NCBI GenBank assembly: GCA_036276195.1
Contig: DATBED010000051.1
Coordinates: 1 to 19,883 of the forward strand
Origin: DATBED01 sp036276195
GTDB taxonomy: Bacteria > Patescibacteriota > Saccharimonadia > Saccharimonadales > UBA4665
Direction of reading: 5' to 3'
DNA length: 19,883 bases
Part shown: one piece after another, positions 6,823 to 13,582 of the stretch
How the letters are laid out: each line of letters starts with the position of its first letter
Numbering within the stretch: the stretch's first letter is position 1
Translations under genes and position numbers: made by a program
The notes under the pieces: model-generated
What the model saw: the letters and a program-made list of their open reading frames with translations, nothing else
The model's database searches: none
Told to the model about the DNA's origin: nothing

Positions 6823-6856
6823 GAAAGCTAATGTAATTGTTTCAAGGAGGTTTGAT

Positions 6857-7195
6857 ATGGCTATAGACAAAGACAAGACAGCAGCAATGGCTGCGAAGAA
6901 CGATGTGTTTCGTGGGGAAGGATTCGGCATCAGGGTTACGCCGGGTGCGCTAGCGTTAACTAGAAAGAGCAACAAGATAGGGCTGAGGGAGCTACTGGAT
7001 GTGGTGCGGGATTATAGTGACTTTAGTGAAGCTAATGATCCCTACGGTGAGCATGACTTTGGCAGTTTCGACTGGAGTGGCGAACAGCTCTTCTGGAAGA
7101 TTGACTATTATGACCCGGAGCTAAAAAGATATGCAGATCCGTTGTCTGACGAATGCACGCGGGTGCTGACCGTAATGTTGGCCAGGGAGTACTAG
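6857..7195 (+). CDS. DUF3768 family protein
   Basis: 112 residues matching the compact DUF3768 layout: an N-terminal KNDVFR, the segment VTPGALALTRKSN, a central helix (LRELLDVVRDYSDF), then the hallmark ANDPYGEHDFGSFDW, FWKIDYYDPEL and a C-terminal TRVLTVMLAREY. The function of DUF3768 is unknown; members are mostly found on plasmids and islands of Proteobacteria, which fits a mobile element and makes this occurrence interesting. It has the strongest Shine-Dalgarno site in the window (AAGGAGG, 7 bases before ATG), unlike its leaderless-looking neighbours, and a structured region just upstream. No transcription partner follows. Confidence 0.85.
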   Translation: MAIDKDKTAAMAAKNDVFRGEGFGIRVTPGALALTRKSNKIGLRELLDVVRDYSDFSEANDPYGEHDFGSFDWSGEQLFWKIDYYDPELKRYADPLSDECTRVLTVMLAREY

Positions 7196-7291
7196 TTGGG
7201 CACTGCCCTGAGCATGGCGTGAAACTGCTCAAAGAAGTCTGTCTCAAAGCAGTCTGTAAAACAGATAACATTACTAGTATGCAGACAATGG

Positions 7292-7675
7292 TTAACTAAT
7301 AGCTTCTTCGCCGCCTAGAAATGAGTCGGGAACAAGGCCTGCTTCGGCAATGCTACGCTGTATTGTCCGGGGCCAAAGCTCTATTATACTTGGAGACGTA
7401 ACTTCTCGACGACCTGAATCGAACGGATTTTTAAAAGCTACCACTACTCCTCTAGCGATGGCAAATAACTCGGGTCTTTCAGAATCAGGAATTAAGAATT
7501 TATCGAGGTTTTGTTCACCACTAAGGAGGGCTCTAAGTGACAAGTCAAACGCTGCGACCACCATTACATGAGCAGCAATATAATTACTTCCAATACCTCC
7601 TACAAACCAGCCTCGTTCAACATCTGACATTACTTCAATGCCGGTTCCTCGCTCGGCAGCTCCTATTGGTTTCAT
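7292..7675 (-). CDS. Hypothetical protein, 127 aa
   Basis: Soluble, mostly helical by eye. A glycine-rich stretch (WFVGGIGSNYIAAHVMVVAA) is followed by a helix (FDLSLRALLSGEQNLDKFLI), then RPELFAIARGVVVAFKNPFD and a C-terminal segment with IIELWPRTIQRSIAEAGLVP. No family recognised. ATG 7675 is preceded by AAAGGAG, 9 bases upstream, so it uses a conventional ribosome binding site. It lies 89 bases downstream of the 82-residue gene on the same strand and may share its transcript, although TATACT in the gap could be its own -10 box. Confidence 0.7.
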   Translation of the reverse strand: MKPIGAAERGTGIEVMSDVERGWFVGGIGSNYIAAHVMVVAAFDLSLRALLSGEQNLDKFLIPDSERPELFAIARGVVVAFKNPFDSGRREVTSPSIIELWPRTIQRSIAEAGLVPDSFLGGEEAIS

Positions 7676-7764
7676 GCAATTTTCTCCTTTATAAAAGCAG
7701 TATAGTACGCCCGAGTTTTATAGAAAACTGCTTATGTTGTGGCGCAGCGTGATCTACGAGAGCT

Positions 7765-8013
7765 TTAGTGTTGTCTACGTTGCCTGATTTGGGCTGAAAC
7801 TTTTGCCCACTGACTATTAACCCAGTCTCTTGCTCGCTCATGTCCGTTCGCTTCACTATAACCTTCAAAGGTTGCAACACCTTCAGCTCCTTCAGCAAAA
7901 TCAGACGGCTGAGGATACGGCTCGTCCCTGACCCCGCTGAGCGTCATAAGATCATCAACTGTCGGTTCTGCGCCCTTAGCTTGGTTGTGTTCATCAGGAA
8001 TTTCTTCGGTCAT
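7765..8013 (-). CDS. Small acidic hypothetical protein, 82 aa
   Basis: Acidic N-terminal half (MTEEIPDEHNQAKGAEPTVD) and a basic C-terminal tail (KVSAQIRQRRQH); probably partly disordered, with no cysteines or membrane segments. ATG 8013 has AGGAG 8 bases upstream. It is codirectional with the 127-aa gene downstream and starts 65 bases beyond the 3' end of the replication-relaxation gene, also on this strand. Overlapping frames at 7689-7898 (minus) and 7840-8073 (plus) are less convincing because they lack ribosome binding sites. Family unknown. Confidence 0.55.
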   Translation of the reverse strand: MTEEIPDEHNQAKGAEPTVDDLMTLSGVRDEPYPQPSDFAEGAEGVATFEGYSEANGHERARDWVNSQWAKVSAQIRQRRQH

Positions 8014-8077
8014 TTAGTAATCTCCTGGCTACACAATAACATACCTATCTGGCTTACTTGCTCGTCGAACTAATAGG

Positions 8078-8884
8078 TTATAGGGAAACCAATATATTTG
8101 GCTGAGTTGGCGCACTCCAAACACCTCTACTACTTGTTAAAGGGTTGTTTAAAGCCTTAAGCGTCGTCGTGCGTATCTCCAAATCATCAATACCAGTACT
8201 ATCGAGGACTTTTTCTATATGCTCCAATAGTTTAGCTTCAATTGTGCTGTTATCACACACGAATAATAAGCCCGGGTACTTATTCTCGGTTTGCGCTTCC
8301 CAGTCATTTGAATCGAAATGCTCAACGTATGCCAGAAAGCGTTTTTTAAGCACGAACAGCGGCTTATTGGCCGTATACTCCAGTAAGTAGTCATTCGGTT
8401 TATCCTCACTAGGCTTCACCCGGCTGAGGTACAGATCAGGCAGTGACTCCGGAAAGTAATCGGTGCTATGTATCTCTGACTTACTGAAGATATGGAATAC
8501 TCCCGGATAGGAGTCTCTGATAGCTAGGAATATCTTAAAGACCTCCAGCCGCTCATCTATAAACTTCTGATTAGCCGTCTTGTCCCTATAGATGGCATGA
8601 AGGACTTGCTGGTTCAGCCCATACTCGTCTCTCAATAGCTTTTGGGCTCTAGGGGCTAAATAATACCGAGCGCCTTTAAACTGAAACTTATAGCTTTTAT
8701 CATAGTGTCTACCCAGATAGCCTTTAGCTGTCAATCTCTCTAAAGTACTGTTAGCCACTGACCTATAGCTATCATTCCTATATCTGGCTAGTAATGGTGC
8801 TGTAACAAACCTAAACTTATAGATGAGTTTTAAAACCCGAACTTGTTTATCATTTAATTTATAATCCTTGAGTGAACCAGACAT
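8078..8884 (-). CDS. Replication-relaxation family protein
   Basis: 268 residues. The N-terminal 70 residues form a winged helix (LNDKQVRVLKLIYKFRFVTA, LLARYRNDSYRSVANSTLER, LTAKGYLGR), followed by a domain with KFQFKGARYYLAPRAQKLL and later YLLEYTANKP and YPGLLFVCDN. This order is typical of the replication-relaxation family (PF13814), found on plasmids and integrative elements of Gram-positive bacteria and Patescibacteria, with a proposed role in relaxing or initiating element replication. No relaxase or coupling protein is visible in the window. The start lacks a clear Shine-Dalgarno site; a TATACT box about 60 bases upstream could be the promoter. Confidence 0.75.
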   Translation of the reverse strand: MSGSLKDYKLNDKQVRVLKLIYKFRFVTAPLLARYRNDSYRSVANSTLERLTAKGYLGRHYDKSYKFQFKGARYYLAPRAQKLLRDEYGLNQQVLHAIYRDKTANQKFIDERLEVFKIFLAIRDSYPGVFHIFSKSEIHSTDYFPESLPDLYLSRVKPSEDKPNDYLLEYTANKPLFVLKKRFLAYVEHFDSNDWEAQTENKYPGLLFVCDNSTIEAKLLEHIEKVLDSTGIDDLEIRTTTLKALNNPLTSSRGVWSAPTQPNILVSL

Positions 8885-8988
8885 GAACGTTAGATGCCTT
8901 CACGTTTAGAACCACGTTCCCAACCAATGCAGTAGTATATTTGTCTCTTTATAGTATATATAAATAAAAGGAGAATAAAATAGCATAA

Positions 8989-9042
8989 ATGTATCTGTTA
9001 AGAGCTGTAAGACTTTACGACACCGATGTAGCAAAGTATTGA
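8989..9042 (+). CDS. Possible 17-codon leader ORF
   Basis: ATG 8989 to TGA 9040-9042 encodes MYLLRAVRLYDTDVAKY. AAGGAG lies upstream, but 17 bases away, too far for a good ribosome binding site. AT-rich promoter-like sequence (TTGTCT at 8941, TATATAAATA around 8957-8965) precedes it, so the 9121 transcript may carry this as an upstream ORF. The rest of the 8885-9120 gap shows nothing recognisable. Confidence 0.2.
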   Translation: MYLLRAVRLYDTDVAKY

Positions 9043-9120
9043 AGTATTATTCTAGAGAAATTTCTACTTATTAGCAAACGTAGCTGTAGTGATATCCGTA
9101 AGTATAAGCTGTCTGAGGAT

Positions 9121-9699
9121 ATGATTAACGAAATGGAATATAAAAACATATTAGGCTTATTATCTGGAACAATGGCGCTATTGGCTTACTGGATTTATCT
9201 TAAAGATATTTTTGCCGGTAAGACCAAGCCGCACATGTTCTCTTGGCTCATTTGGGGGCTGCTAGCCAGCACTGCCTACTTCGGGCAAGTTAGTGGTAAG
9301 GCTGGCGCTGGTGAATGGGTCACCGGTTTAACTGCCTTAGGCTGCCTCTTAATTTTTGTAGTGGCAATCTTCAAAGGCGATAAAGACATACATACTATTG
9401 ATAAGCTGCTACTAGCTATAGCCTCACTTTCTATCATTCTGTTGGTAGCAGTAAAAGACGCTCGTGTCTCAACTACACTCGCTGTCGTGGCGTTAGTAAT
9501 CGGCTCATTTTTAACCATGAAAAAAGCTTATTACAAGCCTAGCGAAGAAACAGCTAAGACCTTTGCTCTAAATAGCATAAAATTTATTCCGTCTATCTTT
9601 GCTTTGAGCACCTATCGCTACCTAACAGTGGTGTACCCAGTCGCAGCACTAATAACCAATGCTGCTATAGTCATTGTTATCGTAGGGAGGAGAAAATAG
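9121..9699 (+). CDS. Multi-pass membrane protein, SWEET/PQ-loop-like, homologue of 3091-3672
   Basis: 192 residues (or 188 if ATG 9133 is used), about 6-7 hydrophobic helices. The N-terminal WIYLKDIFAGKTKPHMFSW and the following WGLLAST.YFGQV match the protein at 3091-3672 (PYIRDVLNEKTHPHVYSW and GLLTLIAFGLQV), so the two are distant paralogues. A second half-repeat (VIGSFLTMKKAYYKPSEE) follows. GAGG lies close to ATG 9121, and GAGGAT about 12 bases ahead of ATG 9133; the start is uncertain. It is followed after 4 bases by a HAD phosphatase, so the pair is cotranscribed. Role is presumably small-molecule transport, substrate unknown. Confidence 0.7.
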   Translation: MINEMEYKNILGLLSGTMALLAYWIYLKDIFAGKTKPHMFSWLIWGLLASTAYFGQVSGKAGAGEWVTGLTALGCLLIFVVAIFKGDKDIHTIDKLLLAIASLSIILLVAVKDARVSTTLAVVALVIGSFLTMKKAYYKPSEETAKTFALNSIKFIPSIFALSTYRYLTVVYPVAALITNAAIVIVIVGRRK

Positions 9700-9703
9700 A
9701 CAG

Positions 9704-10255
9704 ATGAAAGCGGTATTTCTTGATAGAGACGGAACCATTATTGTGGACCCGCCAGATGAACGGGTTGATACAGAGGAGAAAATCCAACTGTTCCCGCAAA
9801 CCATTGAAGCCCTGAAGCTGTTAGCTTCACTCGATTACGGCGTTATTATAATTACCAACCAAGCTGGCATTGCTGAAGGCCGTATAACAGAGGCTGATTT
9901 TCAAAGAATAGATGATAAGGTTTTAGAAATGTTACAGCCTAGTGGTATTACTATCCTTAAAACTTATGTTTGCCCTCATGGCCCAGATGATAGCTGTGAC
10001 TGCAGAAAGCCAAAACCAACCATGATTTTACAAGCAGCTAAAGATTTTGACGTTGAACTGACTCAATCGTGGATGATTGGGGATAACCAATCCGATATCA
10101 TGGCCGGGGTTAATGCCGGTACAAAGACAGTTTTGGTAAAAACAGCTAACAAGCCTGTTGAGTCCCCTGAAGCAGATTACACGGCCATAAACCTTTTAGA
10201 AGCAATACAATATATTGCCACTGGGTTATATAAGGACTTGCATAATATATACTAA
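9704..10255 (+). CDS. HAD hydrolase of HisB-N/GmhB type
   Basis: 183 residues. HAD motif I FLDRDGTI (residues 5-12, nucleophile Asp and acid/base Asp), motif II in IIITNQAGIAEGR, motif III Lys in CRKPKPTM, motif IV MIGDNQSDIMAGVNAG. A zinc-binding insertion CPHGPDDSCDC is typical of D-glycero-D-manno-heptose 1,7-bisphosphate 7-phosphatase and histidinol-phosphatase domains. Length and motifs fit GmhB-like enzymes, but no heptose or LPS genes are nearby, so the substrate may be another sugar or phosphometabolite. It starts 4 bases after the membrane protein gene and has GGAGGAG upstream, indicating cotranscription and possibly transport-linked dephosphorylation. Confidence 0.88.
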   Translation: MKAVFLDRDGTIIVDPPDERVDTEEKIQLFPQTIEALKLLASLDYGVIIITNQAGIAEGRITEADFQRIDDKVLEMLQPSGITILKTYVCPHGPDDSCDCRKPKPTMILQAAKDFDVELTQSWMIGDNQSDIMAGVNAGTKTVLVKTANKPVESPEADYTAINLLEAIQYIATGLYKDLHNIY

Positions 10256-10263
10256 TCGTTGAG

Positions 10264-10304
10264 AGGCTTGTGTCCAGAAGCTACTTGCGAGAGGACAGAA
10301 GCCT
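10264..10304. terminator. Bidirectional terminator-like hairpin
   Basis: AGGCTTGTGTCC (10264-10275) against GGACAGAAGCCT (10293-10304): GTCC/GGAC and AGGCTT/AAGCCT pair. A T-rich run follows. It lies between the convergent HAD and acetyltransferase genes. Confidence 0.5.
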
Positions 10305-10309
10305 TTCTA

Positions 10310-10939
10310 TTATTTTGCTAACTTTAGTACGGTAGAGCCGACTGACCTAGAAAGCATCCTAACTTGTCTGACAGGTTCGCTATCAGGGCCGTAAATTTTA
10401 ACCGATTGTTCACCGGTTGGCTCGAACCCGGCTTTCTGCAGCGGCGTGGAAAGGAACGGAATTTCATCAGGCCAAATATACGCTGTCATAGGTTGAAACG
10501 GTGAGCCTGACATTAAAAGTACTCTAGCCATGTGCTCAGCAATACCTTTGCGTTGGTATTCTGGGTGTACTGCAAATTCTTTGAGCCATAAATACTTCTT
10601 TGTCGTGCCTAAGAGCTTTAGAGCCCGTTCAAAAGTATTACCAGATACATTATCTGCTGCGTAACCATACCCGATAGTATCGTTCCCGTCCAAGGCTAAA
10701 GCCACACGTGGACGGGCGAAGGTTTGATTGGGATTATATCTTTCCCCAACTTCTGAATTAGGATGTACGTGCGACTCATAAAACCTGTCAGGGTCAGTCC
10801 AGGCCGTCAAGTAATCTATTTCAGCCGGTGATCTGTTCTTTAGCTCTTCGCCGAAAGCATCGTGAGATAAGCTTTGCAAACCTCGCCATTCATCGGGGTT
10901 TAAATCTCGTGATCCTACTAAATCAAATCGAAGGCTCAT
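10310..10939 (-). CDS. GNAT family N-acetyltransferase
   Basis: 209 residues. The acetyl-CoA binding segment is LKEFAVHPEYQRKGIAEHMA (about residues 120-139): beta4 followed by the Q/R-x-x-G-x-A pyrophosphate loop. A C-terminal segment with LQKAGFEPTGEQ resembles the beta5-beta6 region. The acceptor substrate is unknown. The gene follows the 344-aa gene by 32 bases on the same strand with no clear Shine-Dalgarno site, so the pair is probably one transcript. It converges on the HAD gene across a terminator-like hairpin. Confidence 0.85.
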   Translation of the reverse strand: MSLRFDLVGSRDLNPDEWRGLQSLSHDAFGEELKNRSPAEIDYLTAWTDPDRFYESHVHPNSEVGERYNPNQTFARPRVALALDGNDTIGYGYAADNVSGNTFERALKLLGTTKKYLWLKEFAVHPEYQRKGIAEHMARVLLMSGSPFQPMTAYIWPDEIPFLSTPLQKAGFEPTGEQSVKIYGPDSEPVRQVRMLSRSVGSTVLKLAK

Positions 10940-10971
10940 AGTGATTAACTCTTTTCAATGACTACTTTAGT

Positions 10972-12006
10972 TTAGTCAACGGTAGTTAATTGTGAATTTT
11001 CTCGCTTTTCGGCATAGGCCGTCATTGCTTCATACTGCATGCTTTTTGAAGCACGCAGCTTAGCCCGGGCCCCGCGGTAGTCACCGCAATTTTTAAAACC
11101 ATTTTGCCAGGTTAGTACTAACGGCAAGATAATAAGAGCTCTGGCAATCATGAATTGCCGGGCCTCGCTAACTATACTTATATTCTTTTCGCATGCTTGA
11201 GCTAATTGCTCTGCAGCCGGGCCGTCACGCAGCTCTCTAAATGCATTGATAGTTTGATTGAGTGTGCCTAGAGTTTTACCCTCAACATATAGCCCGGCTT
11301 GCATAAGCGTTTCGTATGCTTCAAATGCAACTACATCACTTGCTTCATCTTGACCAATTTCAATTTCGCTGGCAAGTTCCTTAGCGAATTTTAAAAGAAT
11401 CAATTTTACTGACTGGTGATAACGATACCTACCTGTAGTTTCAGCAAATATTAAATTAGATGTTGCTGTTATAGCCTGAGATAAAGCGCTGTTACGTTCA
11501 CCTACATCAAATACGGTCGGTTCATTTAAGATAAGTTCAGCATTAGTGGTTGCTACTAAGAGTGCATCGCTAAGTTTACGCTCTTCCAGCATAGTTTTCA
11601 CACGACTTTCTGCTATACCCTCTATCTGATCCTTTTCAATTATTATGCGTTCATGTTCTGAGATCTCTGATACGAAAGAAGGCGGCCTGAATTCCATAGC
11701 TTTAAATCCAGTATCACATGCTATGTCGACAGCCAGTGGATCAGGCAGGGCAGCTTCTGATTCGACCACTACATCTGCTTCGGCCAGTACCATTGCCATA
11801 ACTATATGACTATGAAAGTCGACTCGATCACCAAGCTCTAAAGACGCTAAGGCTAGTTTGAATGACCCCATTGAGGCGCCGAATAAGTTACCGTCTCGTA
11901 AATGTAAATCAACTTCAGCTTGAGCTTCCTCTTGCTGAGCTAAGACCTCTGCGATATGGTCTTCAAAGTCCAGAGACCAATGATTCTCGGCAGTAGCTTC
12001 CAACAT
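10972..12006 (-). CDS. Hypothetical helical protein, 344 aa
   Basis: Almost entirely alpha-helical by eye, with helices rich in Ala, Glu and Leu (EVLAQQEEAQAEVDLHLRDG; FGASMGSFKLALASLELGD; ALLVATTNAELILNEP), suggestive of TPR-like repeats, though no repeat consensus could be confirmed. No membrane segment except a weak hydrophobic stretch near FMIARALIILPLVLTW (about residues 295-310). The open frame begins at 12024, but ATG 12006 is preferred: TTGACA (12036-12041), 17-base spacer, TATTTT (12013-12018), then 6 bases to that ATG. The longer start would lie between the promoter elements. Upstream of, and probably cotranscribed with, the GNAT gene. Confidence 0.7.
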   Translation of the reverse strand: MLEATAENHWSLDFEDHIAEVLAQQEEAQAEVDLHLRDGNLFGASMGSFKLALASLELGDRVDFHSHIVMAMVLAEADVVVESEAALPDPLAVDIACDTGFKAMEFRPPSFVSEISEHERIIIEKDQIEGIAESRVKTMLEERKLSDALLVATTNAELILNEPTVFDVGERNSALSQAITATSNLIFAETTGRYRYHQSVKLILLKFAKELASEIEIGQDEASDVVAFEAYETLMQAGLYVEGKTLGTLNQTINAFRELRDGPAAEQLAQACEKNISIVSEARQFMIARALIILPLVLTWQNGFKNCGDYRGARAKLRASKSMQYEAMTAYAEKRENSQLTTVD

Positions 12007-12012
12007 AAAGCT

Positions 12013-12041
12013 AAAATAGCACAAATATAGCTTTATGTCAA
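12013..12041 (-). promoter_or_regulatory. Consensus promoter, leaderless type, of the 12006 gene
   Basis: Minus strand: TTGACA (12036-12041), exactly 17 bases, TATTTT (12013-12018), then 6 bases to ATG 12006. This is the clearest -35/-10 pair in the window and decides the start codon. Confidence 0.75.
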
Positions 12042-12113
12042 ACTGGTTATCTTCAGAGCACTTAGAGTAACCCTCGTCACAGTAAACGTTCTTCCGTGCT
12101 AAAATAAAGCCAA

Positions 12114-12323
12114 ATGACAGATAAAACTTTGATAAGTATTGGTAAGAAACTACAGGCCGCTCGTAAGTTGAAGGACTTAACGCAACAAGATGTAGCTACT
12201 AAGGTTGGTATTTCTCGAACTTATTATTCTCAAATTGAAAAAGGTGAGCGTAATCCAGCAGCTACGGTTATCATGGATATTGTGAAAGTTCTTGGCGTCG
12301 ATATATCCAACATTCTTAACTAG
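12114..12323 (+). CDS. XRE-family transcriptional regulator
   Basis: 69 residues, a single Cro/C1-type helix-turn-helix domain: LQAARKLKDLTQQDVATKVG (helices 1-2), ISRTYYSQIEKGERNPAATV (recognition helix and the conserved xIExGxRxP turn), then IMDIVKVLGVDISNIL. Such stand-alone HTH proteins usually bind short palindromes as dimers and repress mobile-element genes. It lies 1.3 kb upstream of the recombinase promoter and is the obvious candidate to bind the operators there, but its own promoter (TAAAAT 12100-12105, 8 bases before ATG) shows no copy of them. No Shine-Dalgarno site. The first repeat copy begins 12 bases after the stop. Confidence 0.9.
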   Translation: MTDKTLISIGKKLQAARKLKDLTQQDVATKVGISRTYYSQIEKGERNPAATVIMDIVKVLGVDISNILN

Positions 12324-12334
12324 AATTTAGGTAC

Positions 12335-12383
12335 GTCAACAAAAACTGCTTGGTACACGCTGGTACACGAAGTTCAGACCTTA
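12335..12383 (+). repeat. Intergenic repeat copy 1 (partial)
   Basis: Contains GTCAACAAAAACTGCT, then the tandem 10-mers TGGTACACGC and TGGTACACGA, then AGTTCAGACCTTA. It shares the last half with copies at 12696 and 12968. Confidence 0.8.
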
Positions 12384-12405
12384 CTGGCCTTTATTTCCGC
12401 TTCAA

Positions 12406-12678
12406 CTACCAGTTAAACCAATTTAATGGATTAAATATAGTCGACAACAATTCGCCCAGCATAATCTTGAATGTATCAATAAAACCCTTAGCCTGTGTGC
12501 GCACCATAATCCATCCGAACAATGCACCGGCAATGCTTACTGAAACCCAAAGAGTTTTCTGATGTTCTATTTTACTGATGATTAATATAGCGGCAGCAAA
12601 AATACCCAAAAGAAATATTGTGCTTCCAATTCCAACAATAAGTTCGTGCTTAAAGCTTCGCCAACCATAAGTAGTCAT
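12406..12678 (-). CDS. Small membrane protein, 90 aa
   Basis: Two hydrophobic helices: residues about 13-34 (IVGIGSTIFLLGIFAAAILI) and about 43-59 (LWVSVSIAGALFGWIMV), with an amphipathic, Trp/Phe-ending tail (IFNPLNWFNW). No motif recognised. TATAGT (12685-12690) lies exactly 6 bases upstream of ATG 12678, so a leaderless transcript is likely. It is convergent with the XRE gene and divergent from the 41-residue membrane protein gene. A holin-like or signalling role would be speculation. Confidence 0.62.
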   Translation of the reverse strand: MTTYGWRSFKHELIVGIGSTIFLLGIFAAAILIISKIEHQKTLWVSVSIAGALFGWIMVRTQAKGFIDTFKIMLGELLSTIFNPLNWFNW

Positions 12679-12695
12679 AGCTTAACTATAGCAAG

Positions 12696-12775
12696 GGTCT
12701 AAGTCCCTTTAGGGGTATAGCAAAATCAACAGAGGTGAAAAAGTGGTACGCCCTGGTACACGAAGTTCAGACCTT
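12696..12775 (+). repeat. Intergenic repeat copy 2
   Basis: About 80 bases beginning GGTCTAAGTCCC, with CAACAGAGGTGAAAAAG in the middle, then TGGTACGCCC, TGGTACACGA and AGTTCAGACC. Aligns along its length with copy 3, and its right half almost exactly with copy 1. Confidence 0.85.
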
Positions 12776-12800
12776 AATTAATTGCTGATACACTCTAAAC

Positions 12801-12926
12801 ATGAAGTATAGAACACGGAAAAGCCTGATAGTTCGTGGTTTCATTTTTATAGTGATTATTGTCGTATTGATTCTATTGCTTGATTGGGCAAAAGATATAA
12901 TCACAACGTGGAATTCAAATAACTAA
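12801..12926 (+). CDS. Single-pass membrane micropeptide, 41 aa
   Basis: Basic N-terminus (MKYRTRKSLIVRG), one strongly hydrophobic helix (FIFIVIIVVLILLL) and a short polar tail (DWAKDIITTWNSNN). TACACT (12789-12794) lies exactly 6 bases ahead of the ATG. Too short for standard gene calling. It is flanked by repeat copies 2 and 3. The positive-inside rule puts its N-terminus in the cytoplasm. Size and layout resemble small toxins or regulatory membrane peptides, but no family is recognised. Confidence 0.55.
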   Translation: MKYRTRKSLIVRGFIFIVIIVVLILLLDWAKDIITTWNSNN

Positions 12927-12967
12927 TACACAAATTAATGCTTATTAGAGCAGCCTATTTCATTAAA

Positions 12968-13045
12968 GGTCTGAATCCCGTCAAGGGTCTATGTAAACCA
13001 ACAGAGGTAAAAAATTGGTACACCGTAGTGAATGAAGTTAAGGCT
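12968..13045 (+). repeat. Intergenic repeat copy 3 (diverged)
   Basis: Begins GGTCTGAATCCC, has CAACAGAGGTAAAAAAT, then TGGTACACCG, TAGTGAATGA and AGTTAAGGCT. Same order as copy 2 with more changes. The remaining non-coding parts of 12679-13066 hold nothing else recognisable. Confidence 0.75.
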
Positions 13046-13066
13046 CAAATATCAGCTACTACTGCG

Positions 13067-13489
13067 CTATTGTTCTAAACCCTGCCACTGACTTATGCCA
13101 AGCCCTTCTAAAGTGTTTACTATTTCTTGAGCAGCGTCAGTTCTACCATTTCGTTGGTTTTTGATTCTTGCAAGAGGAGATTTCCTGCCTAAGACCCATT
13201 TACCGGCGGATAATGCAACCTGAGCTTCGACTTCATCTAAACCAAACTCTGCACCATCTTTAATTTCAGATTTGTGTGTGGCTGGGTTGAAAGCAGTAAC
13301 ATTATAAAAGAACCTACCACCAATTGGATTCTCCGAATCTTTTGCATGAGCAATCCCTGTTCGCATTGATTCAGCAAAGCCAGGTAAAGTTTTTAGGAAG
13401 GTCACGCTAGAGATGTAGTCTCTGACGACCTCAAGCTCTGCTTGAGTATCTAACACTGCTACATGGTATTCAACTGAAGGAGGTTTCAT
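13067..13489 (-). CDS. Hypothetical protein, 140 aa
   Basis: Soluble protein with an N-terminal beta strand (VEYHVAVLDTQ), a long helix (AELEVVRDYISSV) and GGRFFYNVTAFNPATHKSEI in the middle. KWVLGRKSPLARIKNQRNGR follows, and the C-terminal helix is AAQEIVNTLEGLG. Family unknown. The frame is open to 13519, but a TATAAT (13499-13504) falls inside that extension, 9 bases before ATG 13489, so the shorter start is used. It is divergent from the recombinase operon; the region between holds both promoters. Confidence 0.68.
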   Translation of the reverse strand: MKPPSVEYHVAVLDTQAELEVVRDYISSVTFLKTLPGFAESMRTGIAHAKDSENPIGGRFFYNVTAFNPATHKSEIKDGAEFGLDEVEAQVALSAGKWVLGRKSPLARIKNQRNGRTDAAQEIVNTLEGLGISQWQGLEQ

Positions 13490-13582
13490 AGTAGAGCTAT
13501 TATACCACGATATATACAAATGGTAAAGAAAAGGCTTGATAAGTTATCCGTAACACATGCATGTATTCTTGTGGATAACCTC

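Noticed and set aside
6715..6975. Minus-strand ORF of 86 codons across the DUF3768 start
   Set aside because: Antisense shadow of the DUF3768 gene and its structured leader, with no homology recognised.
4579..8013. Defence-system island made of the orphan genes
   Set aside because: No nuclease, helicase, NTPase, TIR, methyltransferase or toxin-antitoxin motif could be seen in these proteins, so the idea has no support beyond location.
1..13000. Second copy of the tRNA-Gln 3' end as left attachment site
   Set aside because: Looked for GACTCGAACCCC-like stretches; only trivial matches (such as GGCTCGAACCCGG near 10430 inside the GNAT gene), none with extended identity.
12696..13045. CRISPR array
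   Set aside because: Only two long and one partial repeat copies, spaced hundreds of bases apart with genes between them; no regular spacers and no cas genes.
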